Source: an uncultured Collinsella sp. (GTDB lineage Bacteria; Actinomycetota; Coriobacteriia; Coriobacteriales; Coriobacteriaceae). From it: a DNA stretch of 5,966 nt. The DNA is taken from NCBI GenBank assembly GCA_902495155.1, contig CABUWD010000121.1:1-5966 (forward strand), given 5' to 3'. Positions 1 to 5,914 of this stretch are shown here, piece after piece. The translations under genes were made by a program, and so were the position numbers. The notes under the pieces are model-generated. The model searched no databases, had not been told where the DNA came from, and saw only the letters and a list, made by a program, of their open reading frames with translations. Within the stretch, counting starts at the first letter, position 1. Each line of letters begins with the position of its first letter.

Positions 1-77
1 AGACCGAGACCGACGATGCTGGCAAGACCACCAGCGAGGCCGAGGAACTGACGACGAGAATAAGCCTGATCGAGCAT
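1..77 (-). CDS. N-terminus of a Tat-exported protein (partial)
   Basis: Only the first 25 codons are in the window; the gene runs off the left edge. The translation begins MLDQAYSRRQFLGLAGG and continues as a hydrophobic stretch rich in Gly, Leu, Ala and Val. Residues 7-12 (S-R-R-Q-F-L) match the twin-arginine signal consensus, so the product is probably exported folded through the Tat pathway. The start at 77 is supported by an AAAGGAAG ribosome binding site at 81-88 on the minus strand. An in-frame ATG at 95 has no such site and would place this one inside the coding region. In Gram-positive gut bacteria this kind of leader is common on substrate-binding lipoproteins of ABC transporters and on redox enzymes. 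The lipobox or mature domain is not visible, so the function is unknown. It is separated from the upstream dipeptidase gene by a terminator and about 290 bases. Confidence 0.75.
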   Translation of the reverse strand, partial: MLDQAYSRRQFLGLAGGLASIVGLG

Positions 78-102
78 GATCTTCCTTTCATACATGCGAT
101 TC

Positions 103-206
103 GCGGGCACCCTGCCCGCTTTGCTGTTTGGAAAGATACGGCCTCGATCGGGCAGTGCCCGCGCCAACTGCGGTTTTTTACGGGCATCTGATAGACCCTT
201 ACCGCA
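103..206 (-). promoter_or_regulatory. Upstream region of the Tat-signal gene with repeated CGGGCA dyads
   Basis: Five copies of the hexamer CGGGCA or its complement lie within 83 bases: 104-109, 113-118, 149-154, 156-161 and 181-186. Four form two dyads. One is a perfect 7-base inverted repeat at 103-119 with a 3-base centre; the other is at 149-161 with a 1-base centre, and the two centres are 44 bases apart. A further 6-base inverted repeat (TGCGGT at 169-174, ACCGCA at 201-206) encloses the fifth copy. A weak promoter could be read on the minus strand as TGGACA (217-212), 18 bases, then TATCAG (193-188), but it overlaps that hairpin. The arrangement suggests a repressor or activator site, or a structured mRNA leader. 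I recognise no known riboswitch. No gene is seen between 78 and 274. Confidence 0.3.
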
Positions 207-274
207 AGCGCTGTCCAGCCTTTACAAACGAATAACAATCCCGGCATTTAGCGTGGCGCGCCTTTTACACCGAT

Positions 275-347
275 AAAAAAGTTGCGGTGAAATAGTTCCT
301 GTTTGGCTGTCAGGCAGCCGATTCTAGGAACTATTCCACCGCAACTT
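275..347 (-). terminator. Long hairpin terminator after the dipeptidase gene
   Basis: Two 22-base arms (279-300 and 326-347) are inverted repeats matching at 21 of 22 positions. The single difference would be a G-U pair in minus-strand RNA, so the minus-strand stem is fully paired. The 25-base loop holds a second short stem (GGCTG/CAGCC). On the minus strand the hairpin runs directly into six T residues (280-275), as in a Rho-independent terminator. It lies 22 bases after the dipeptidase stop codon. On the plus strand no T-run follows, so termination should act mainly on the minus strand. The stem is much longer than a typical terminator and belongs to the same repeat family as the element at 3554-3621. 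Confidence 0.8.
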
Positions 348-369
348 AGATTGGCAAAACGCCGCAACC

Positions 370-1806
370 TTAAAGCTCGAGCTCGTTGAGCCTTAAGATC
401 GCAACAATATAGATCTTGAGCGCTTGCTTGAGCTGTTCCTCGTTGGCGCACTCGTTGGGGCCATGCATCTGGCCGCCCCATGCGGGCAACTCCAGGCCGG
501 TCTCCTCGGGGCCAAATGACACGGCGCGGGCAAAGTTGCGCGCGTACGTGCCGCCGCCCATGGCAAAGGGCTCGGCATGCTTACCCGTAAACTCGTTATA
601 GGTATCAATCAGCGCTTTCACGGCCGGATCGTCGGCAGAGACCGAGAACGGCACCTTTGCATGACCCACGCGACAGGTCACGTCAAAGCGCCCCACGAGC
701 GGCTCGAGCTGCTCGCTGATGGTATCGGCGCGCGTGCTATCGGGGAAGCGCACGTCGATGACCTGCTCGATATGGCCATCCACCACACGGATGACGCCGG
801 GGTTGCAGGTGAGCGGGCCAAACGCCGGGCTCGTCGCATCGATTCCCAGGCCGCGGCCATAGGCGTCCGCATGCACAAAGGCCAGAAACTTGACAAACTC
901 GTGCTCGGCAGGCGTCAGCAGGCGCTCGTCGCGCGCACCAAACGCATCCTCGGCCTCGCGCAGATACGCCACGATGAGGCCGACGGCATTGATTGTTCCC
1001 TCGGGCATCGAGGCATGACCGCCAATGCCGTGGGCGAAAATCTGCGCATGCCCGTTGCCGAGCGCCGTGATCTCCAGGCGGTCGGCGTTCTCAACAGGCG
1101 CCGGCAGCTCATCGGCGGCAATCGCAAGCTCGCAGATAGACTGCGACGGAATGGCGTTGCTCGCTTCGGCGCCGCTCCAGGACACAATGCGCCCGCCGTC
1201 GATCTTGGGACTCACAAACGTCGCCCCAAACTGGCCCTTCTCGGCATTACAAACCGGGAACTCGGCATCGGGCGTAAACAGAAAGTCGGGGTTCGCGTGG
1301 TTCTCCAGATAATGGTGAACGTCGGACATGCCCACTTCCTCATCGCATCCCAGCAGCGCGCGGAAGGTATAGCGCGGGGTAATGCCGTGCTTGAGCAGAT
1401 AGGCGCCGGCGTAGAGCGACAGCACCGCCGGGCCCTTGTCGTCGATTACGCCGCGACCGAGCAGCCAGCCCTCGCGGCGCTCCATCGCAAACGGGTCGGT
1501 GTTCCAACCGGGACCGGCGGGAACCACGTCCACGTGGCAGATGGTCGCGAGCTGCTTGTCGCCGCGGCCAGGGATATCGGCAATGCCCACATAGCCCTCG
1601 TCGTCGCTCGTCTGGTAGCCGAGCTTCTGCGCAATGCCGAGCGCGCAATCGAGCGCATCACGGACCGGGCGGCCAAACGGCGCACCGGGCTCTGCGTCGG
1701 CAGCAACGGCTACGGACGGATAACTCACCAGCTGCTCGATATCGGCGACGACATCTTCCCAGACCTCGTCGACATACTCAGCGACGCTCTGCTCCACCTG
1801 ATTCAT
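370..1806 (-). CDS. Sapep/PepV-type M20 metallodipeptidase
   Basis: A 478-residue cytoplasmic zinc- or manganese-dependent peptidase of family M20, most like the Sapep/PepV dipeptidases, which cleave dipeptides, often with unusual N-terminal residues, and supply amino acids from imported peptides. The length fits the family, about 470 residues. Metal and catalytic residues are all present: H91 and D93 in HVDVVPAG, D122 in GRGVIDDKGP, the glutamate pair E156-E157 in GCDEEVG, D180 in TPDAEFP and H448 in QMHGPNE. The lid/dimer region contributes N217, H264 (GIGGHASMPEG) and R353. The start at 1806 is chosen because AAGGAGGTC at 1811-1819 lies just before it. An upstream in-frame GTG at 1851 would add 15 residues with no ribosome binding site. 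It follows the HAD gene after 54 bases on the same strand and is probably co-transcribed with it. The precise substrate cannot be read from sequence. Confidence 0.93.
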   Translation of the reverse strand: MNQVEQSVAEYVDEVWEDVVADIEQLVSYPSVAVAADAEPGAPFGRPVRDALDCALGIAQKLGYQTSDDEGYVGIADIPGRGDKQLATICHVDVVPAGPGWNTDPFAMERREGWLLGRGVIDDKGPAVLSLYAGAYLLKHGITPRYTFRALLGCDEEVGMSDVHHYLENHANPDFLFTPDAEFPVCNAEKGQFGATFVSPKIDGGRIVSWSGAEASNAIPSQSICELAIAADELPAPVENADRLEITALGNGHAQIFAHGIGGHASMPEGTINAVGLIVAYLREAEDAFGARDERLLTPAEHEFVKFLAFVHADAYGRGLGIDATSPAFGPLTCNPGVIRVVDGHIEQVIDVRFPDSTRADTISEQLEPLVGRFDVTCRVGHAKVPFSVSADDPAVKALIDTYNEFTGKHAEPFAMGGGTYARNFARAVSFGPEETGLELPAWGGQMHGPNECANEEQLKQALKIYIVAILRLNELEL

Positions 1807-1824
1807 GGACGACCTCCTTACCAA

Positions 1825-1850
1825 TGAGGGGCGAGCGTGCCCGCCCCTCA
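1825..1850 (-). other. GC-rich intercistronic hairpin between the HAD and dipeptidase genes
   Basis: A perfect 9-base inverted repeat (TGAGGGGCG at 1825-1833, CGCCCCTCA at 1842-1850) surrounds an 8-base loop. In the minus-strand transcript it sits 10 bases after the HAD stop codon and 5 bases before the AAGGAGGTC site of the dipeptidase. No T-run follows on the minus strand, so it is unlikely to be a terminator. It could stabilise or process the dicistronic mRNA, or tune translation of the second gene. Confidence 0.5.
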
Positions 1851-1860
1851 CATCACATAC

Positions 1861-2523
1861 TTATATAGCGAAAAGTTTAGCAAGCTCGGCCACCGAGTGC
1901 ACCACCGCATCGGCACCCGCGGCCTCGTGCTCCCCCAGCGCCGCCGCGCCCGAATAGATGCCGATACACGGCACACCCATCGCGTGCGCGCCCTCCACAT
2001 CGTTAAAGCGATCGCCGATCATCACGGCATCGTCGGCCGCCGCACCCAGAGCCGCCAGGGCATCGCGGACCGAATCGGCCTTGGTCTCGCGCCCCTGCGG
2101 CGGATTCATGCCAATCACCGCCTCAAACTGAGAAAGCCCGAGCTCACGCACCATGTCGATGCACTTTGCCTCCATGCGCGACGTTGCCACAGCCATACGC
2201 TTGCCCTGGGCGGTCAACCCATCCAGCAGCTCGGGAATCCCATCGAACACGGGGTACTCTTCCGGTCCCAGTTCATCAAAAAAGGCGCGGTACTCATCGG
2301 CCACAACCAGCGACTCCTCGCGGGAAAAGCCGTAAAAGTCGTGAAAGCTCTTCCACAGGGGTGGCCCGATCATGCGGCGCAGGTCACCCATCTGCGCCTC
2401 AGAAAGCCCGCGCGCAGCCAGCGTCTTGCGCGTCGAGGTCATCACCGCCCGGCCCGTATCTGCCACCGTGCCGTCAAAATCGAACAGCACGACCGGCCGT
2501 CTGCATATCTCCAACGCCTCCAT
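1861..2523 (-). CDS. HAD-family hydrolase, phosphoglycolate phosphatase-like
   Basis: A 220-residue haloacid dehalogenase superfamily phosphatase, presumably cytoplasmic, that hydrolyses small phosphate esters via an aspartyl-phosphate intermediate and Mg2+. Motif I is DFDGT at 15-19 (nucleophile D15, acid/base D17). A helical cap of the phosphoglycolate phosphatase/PpaX type lies at about 22-90. Motif II is ATSR (T114/S115), motif III is K148, and motif IV is GDRFND with D171 and D175. The start at 2523 gives a normal 7-base spacing to the AGAGGA core. An ATG at 2529 is possible but closer to it, and a GTG at 2556 has no clear site. It is the first gene of a probable operon with the dipeptidase and is divergent from the DegV gene. 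Candidate substrates include phosphoglycolate, pyrophosphate and sugar or nucleotide phosphates; sequence alone does not separate these. Confidence 0.88.
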   Translation of the reverse strand: MEALEICRRPVVLFDFDGTVADTGRAVMTSTRKTLAARGLSEAQMGDLRRMIGPPLWKSFHDFYGFSREESLVVADEYRAFFDELGPEEYPVFDGIPELLDGLTAQGKRMAVATSRMEAKCIDMVRELGLSQFEAVIGMNPPQGRETKADSVRDALAALGAAADDAVMIGDRFNDVEGAHAMGVPCIGIYSGAAALGEHEAAGADAVVHSVAELAKLFAI

Positions 2524-2529
2524 CGGCAT

Positions 2530-2540
2530 TCCTCTTCCCC
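2530..2540 (-). promoter_or_regulatory. Ribosome binding site that decides the HAD start
   Basis: On the minus strand this reads GGGGAAGAGGA. Its AGAGGA part is spaced normally (about 6-7 bases) from the ATG at 2523, but abuts the ATG at 2529. This favours 2523. If the GGGGAAG part is used instead, 2529 becomes possible, adding two residues (Met-Pro). Confidence 0.6.
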
Positions 2541-2564
2541 AGTTGACGATTTCCACACCGACAC

Positions 2565-2594
2565 TTCAAACTGTTGACTATTCAACAATTGAAC
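2565..2594. promoter_or_regulatory. Candidate operator between divergent HAD and DegV genes
   Basis: This AT-rich patch in a GC-rich neighbourhood carries two consecutive imperfect dyads built from TTCAA and TTGA(A). The first is TTCAAACTGTTGA at 2565-2577; the second is TTCAACAATTGAA at 2581-2593, with 5-base arms and a 3-base centre. The two are offset by 16 bases, and a further GTTGA/TCAAC dyad (2573-2577, 2582-2586) overlaps both. It lies upstream of both divergent genes, as a shared regulator site would. No regulator is encoded in the window, so this is inference from symmetry and position only. Confidence 0.3.
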
Positions 2595-2617
2595 CTAGCA
2601 ATGTAGAGCAACTCCAC

Positions 2618-2623
2618 TATACT
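2618..2623 (+). promoter_or_regulatory. Candidate -10 box for the DegV-family gene
   Basis: TATACT matches the sigma-70-type -10 consensus at five of six positions and lies 56 bases before the DegV start. No good -35 is found at 16-18 bases: TTGAAC at 2589-2594 is 23 bases away and TTGACT at 2574-2579 is farther. Either the promoter is activator-dependent through the dyads at 2565-2594, or the true promoter is elsewhere. No convincing minus-strand promoter for the HAD gene was found in the same gap. Confidence 0.35.
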
Positions 2624-2679
2624 TGTCGCACTTTGCTCTCAGAAGGCGGCGCGAAAGCGCCCCAACGAAAGGTGCAATT

Positions 2680-3540
2680 ATGTCTTTTGCCATCATAACC
2701 GACTCCACGTCGGACATCTCCCCCGCCCGCGCCCAAGAGCTCGGCATTTACGTGATTCCGCTGCATGTGATTATCGAGGGCGAGGACCTGCTCGACCAGG
2801 TGCAAATTACCGCCCAGGAGTACGTCGCGCGCATGGCCGGCACCGAGCAGCTGCCGCACACCTCGCAGCCGAGCGCCGGCGAGTTCAAGGCACTCTTTGA
2901 CCGCGTGCGCGCCGACGGCCACGACAGCGCCATCTTTATCTCGCTATGCAGCGAGTGGTCTGCCTGCTATGCCAACGCCAGCCTGACGGCCGATACCCAC
3001 GAGCTCGACGTGCGCTGCATCGATTCGCGCACCGGCTCGGGTGCCGAGGGCCTGCTGGTGGAGTATGCGCTCGCCATGCGCGAGGACGGCCGCAGCCTGG
3101 ACGAGACCGAGGCGCAGATCCGCGCGACGCTGCCCGACGCCCACCTGCTGCTGATTCCCCGCACGCTCGAAAACCTCGTTAAGAACGGCCGCGCACCTAA
3201 ACTCGCCGGCCAGCTCACGCAAATGCTCAACATTCGCCTAGCCGTTTCGCCGGAGTGGAAATCGGGCGAGATCAAGGCCATCAAGAAGGGCCGCGGCGCC
3301 AAGCGCATCGTCGCCAACACCATGGCCGACTGCCTCGCGTTTTTGGCTGAACACCCGGGTTCGAGCGTGCGCGTACTCACGACCGGCGCCGCCGAGGAGC
3401 ACGAGCTCGTCAACCAGGCGCTCGCAGGCCAGAACTACGTAGACGCCGGCACCGGCCCCATCGGCTGCACCATCGCCACCCACGTAGGCGTCGACGCCAT
3501 CGCCATCAGCTACTGCCCCCGCTACCAGCCCATTCACTAG
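2680..3540 (+). CDS. DegV family protein (fatty-acid binding)
   Basis: A 286-residue DegV-family protein, a two-domain fold that binds long-chain fatty acids; some members (FakB) present the fatty acid to the kinase FakA for acyl-phosphate formation and phospholipid synthesis. Visible family signatures are the N-terminal AIITDSTSDIS (4-14), the lipid-site TSQPS at 61-65, ISLCSEWSACYANA at 87-100, IDSRTGSGAEGLLV at 114-127, and ENLVKNGR at 164-171. The usual C-terminal His-Thr/Val-Gly-Pro-Gly loop appears as H268-V-G-V-D, so the Pro-Gly is replaced. There are no membrane segments or signal peptide, so it is cytoplasmic. The start at 2680 is chosen because AAAGGTG lies at 2668-2674; a TTG at 2623 would add 19 poorly conserved-looking residues. 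No fakA-like gene is in the window, so FakB function is inferred from the family only. Confidence 0.9.
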   Translation: MSFAIITDSTSDISPARAQELGIYVIPLHVIIEGEDLLDQVQITAQEYVARMAGTEQLPHTSQPSAGEFKALFDRVRADGHDSAIFISLCSEWSACYANASLTADTHELDVRCIDSRTGSGAEGLLVEYALAMREDGRSLDETEAQIRATLPDAHLLLIPRTLENLVKNGRAPKLAGQLTQMLNIRLAVSPEWKSGEIKAIKKGRGAKRIVANTMADCLAFLAEHPGSSVRVLTTGAAEEHELVNQALAGQNYVDAGTGPIGCTIATHVGVDAIAISYCPRYQPIH

Positions 3541-3553
3541 GGGCACCTTTACC

Positions 3554-3621
3554 ACTTGCGGTGGAATAGGGACTGTTTTTGGCTTATCAGCTGCCAGTCA
3601 GTCCCTATTTCACAGCAACTT
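3554..3621. repeat. Palindromic intergenic repeat, same family as 275-347
   Basis: Arms at 3556-3575 and 3599-3618 pair at 18 of 20 positions (one more is a G-U pair in plus-strand RNA) around a 23-base loop containing GGC...GCC. The outer arm TTGCGGTGGAATAG and its partner CTATTTCACAGCAA match the outer arms of the element at 279-347. The inner arm differs (GGACTG here, TTCCT there), yet each copy keeps its own arms complementary. It starts 13 bases after the DegV stop codon. No T-run follows on either strand, so it is not an obvious terminator by itself. Confidence 0.75.
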
Positions 3622-3635
3622 GGAAGCAGTTCATT

Positions 3636-3697
3636 TGGGACGGGACTAAAAAGACTGGTATCAAACATTTCAGACCAGTCTTTTTAGCCCCGTCCCA
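3636..3697. terminator. Bidirectional terminator inside a 24-base palindrome, between convergent genes
   Basis: Arms at 3636-3659 and 3674-3697 are inverted repeats matching at 23 of 24 positions, with a 14-base loop. The inner part is a classic two-way Rho-independent terminator: AAAAA, stem GACTGGT, loop, stem ACCAGTC, TTTTT. It can therefore stop transcription from the DegV gene on the plus strand and the LOG-family gene on the minus strand. Beyond this the pairing continues through TGGGACGGG and CCCCGTCCCA, and the plus strand then reads ATTTTA. The LOG-family stop codon is 11 bases away. The outer part shares a TCATTTGGGACG head (3631-3642) with the repeat at the right edge of the window. 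Confidence 0.8.
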
Positions 3698-3708
3698 TTT
3701 TACCTACC

Positions 3709-4467
3709 CTACATCAGTCCGCTCAGGGCAATGTCGACGGCTTCGTTGAGGTCGTCGGTGATGTGTACGAGCTCGGGATCGAGCGGGCTGATCATGCCGG
3801 TGTCCATCACCGGACCGTTAAGCCAGTCGAATAGGCCCTGCCAGTACTCGGTACCCACCAGCACAAGCGGCATGCGCTTGACCTTGTGCGTCTGCACCAG
3901 CGTGAGCACCTCGAACATCTCGTCGAGCGTACCAAAACCTCCGGGAAACACGATGGCGCCTGAGCTGTATTTGACGAACATGGTCTTGCGCACAAAGAAG
4001 TAACGGAAGTCCATACCGAGGTTCACATATTTGTTGAGCCCATGCTCGTGCGGCAGCTCAATGCCCAAACCAACTGACTTGCCGTTGACGCTCGCCGCTC
4101 CCCTGTTGGCCGCTTCCATGATGCCGGGACCGCCACCGGTGATAACCGCCACGCCGCGCTGGGCAATCTTGCGCCCGACCGTGCGCGCCGCCTTGTAGAG
4201 CGGATCGGTCTTGGGCGTGCGGGCGCTACCGAAGATGGTCACCGCAGGTCCAAGCTCGGCCAGCGCGCCAAAGCCATCGACAAACTCTGCCTGAATGCGC
4301 AGTACGCGCCAGGGGTCGGCATGCAGCCAGTCGGTCGAGTCCTCGGGCGCCAGCAGGTTAGCGTAGGTGTTGTCCTTAGGAATCATGGGGCCGCGCATGA
4401 CCACGGGACCGCGGCGGTACGTCTCGTCGTAGGCAGGCTCGCCCTCGGCATTCTCGTTCTTAATCAT
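3709..4467 (-). CDS. LOG family (TIGR00730) Rossmann-fold nucleotide hydrolase
   Basis: A 252-residue member of the LOG / lysine-decarboxylase-like family. Characterised relatives are phosphoribohydrolases that cleave nucleoside 5'-monophosphates (cytokinin ribotides in plants and some actinobacteria, ordinary nucleotides in bacteria) to base plus ribose 5-phosphate. Visible motifs are the phosphate-binding FGSAR at 79-83, GGGPGIMEAANRGA at 111-124, R160-K161, and the signature PGGFGTLDE at 175-183. About 70 residues precede the Rossmann core, longer than minimal LOG proteins of about 190 residues. The start at 4467 is supported by AGGAG just upstream (4477-4473). An in-frame ATG at 4512 would add 15 residues (ASTPPVFFFS...) encoded by a hairpin and T-tract, and has no ribosome binding site. 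The old name lysine decarboxylase is misleading. The physiological substrate is unknown; in a gut bacterium nucleotide salvage is more likely than cytokinin synthesis. Confidence 0.88.
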   Translation of the reverse strand: MIKNENAEGEPAYDETYRRGPVVMRGPMIPKDNTYANLLAPEDSTDWLHADPWRVLRIQAEFVDGFGALAELGPAVTIFGSARTPKTDPLYKAARTVGRKIAQRGVAVITGGGPGIMEAANRGAASVNGKSVGLGIELPHEHGLNKYVNLGMDFRYFFVRKTMFVKYSSGAIVFPGGFGTLDEMFEVLTLVQTHKVKRMPLVLVGTEYWQGLFDWLNGPVMDTGMISPLDPELVHITDDLNEAVDIALSGLM

Positions 4468-4480
4468 GGGTACTCCTATC

Positions 4481-4530
4481 GAGAAAAAGAAAACGGGCGG
4501 GGTCGACGCCATGCGCCAAACACCCGCCCG
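4481..4530 (-). terminator. Terminator-like hairpin between tgt and the LOG-family gene
   Basis: A perfect 8-base GC stem (CGGGCGGG at 4494-4501 and CCCGCCCG at 4523-4530 on the plus strand) has a 21-base loop. On the minus strand it is followed at once by TTTTCTTTTTCTC (4493-4481). This is a good Rho-independent terminator for transcripts coming from tgt, whose stop codon lies 149 bases upstream. It ends only 13 bases before the LOG-family ATG and 3 bases before its ribosome binding site, leaving no room for a promoter in between. It must therefore lie in the leader of any LOG-family transcript, which makes attenuation or read-through control possible. Confidence 0.6.
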
Positions 4531-4540
4531 AACATCAACC

Positions 4541-4580
4541 ATTCGGTATGGTACCCACGATGCATCAAGCGCTTGCAAGC
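4541..4580 (-). promoter_or_regulatory. Possible LOG-family promoter region with overlapping palindromes
   Basis: Two perfect 10-base palindromes overlap: CAAGCGCTTG at 4566-4575 and GCTTGCAAGC at 4571-4580. On the minus strand, TTGCAA (4579-4574 region) is followed about 19 bases later by TACCAT (4553-4548), a weak -35/-10 pair. If used, transcription would start near 4541 and the transcript would include the hairpin at 4494-4530. The remaining stretch up to the tgt stop (4581-4679) is GC-rich and shows no gene, tRNA or clear signal. Confidence 0.25.
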
Positions 4581-4679
4581 TATCGGTCAGCGGTTGCGCA
4601 GACAGTGCAGGCGAACGTGACGACCGGCCGGCGCTCGCCCCTTGCCGTTGCCCGCGCTCTGTAAGCGACCACGCAGCTC

Positions 4680-5819
<1,140 letters not shown>

Positions 5820-5856
5820 AAACTGGAACTCCTTGGTTGCGGTTCATACGCAAACC

Positions 5857-5862
5857 ATAATA
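5857..5862 (-). promoter_or_regulatory. Candidate -10 box for tgt
   Basis: The minus strand reads TATTAT, five of six matches to the -10 consensus, in an otherwise GC-rich stretch 37 bases upstream of the tgt ATG. A start near 5850 would give a leader of about 30 bases holding the ribosome binding site. No good -35 is seen at 16-18 bases upstream. Confidence 0.45.
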
Positions 5863-5914
5863 CTGGCAACCCGCAAGAAGCACCGACTCGACAGAATCTG
5901 GCGCTAAGGGGTCA

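Noticed and set aside
255..262. 8-base palindrome GGCGCGCC followed by TTTT
   Set aside because: It has no loop and cannot form a terminator hairpin; such a palindrome is expected in GC-rich DNA.
577..1827. Long open frame on the plus strand (416 codons) opposite the dipeptidase gene
   Set aside because: It is antisense to a clearly conserved M20 peptidase. High GC with G/C-ending codons produces long shadow frames, and its translation is a low-information mix rich in Arg, Ala, Gly and His with no recognisable motif.
1807..1851. Upstream GTG start extending the dipeptidase by 15 residues
   Set aside because: The extension is encoded by the intercistronic hairpin and would bury the strong AAGGAGGTC site inside the coding region.
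1837..2577. Plus-strand open frame opposite the HAD gene
   Set aside because: Same shadow effect: it lies across the whole HAD gene and has no recognisable domain.
275..3697. CRISPR array or tandem direct-repeat array
   Set aside because: The repeated sequences are isolated palindromes kilobases apart, not regularly spaced repeats with unique spacers.
4468..4578. N-terminal extension of the LOG-family protein (up to 37 residues)
   Set aside because: The in-frame codons correspond to the terminator-like hairpin and T-tract, no ribosome binding site precedes the earlier starts, and a good one precedes the ATG at 4467.
4531..4679. Possible small gene or tRNA between tgt and the LOG-family gene
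   Set aside because: No tRNA T-loop (GTTCRANYC) or acceptor pairing was found on either strand, and no short frame has a ribosome binding site.
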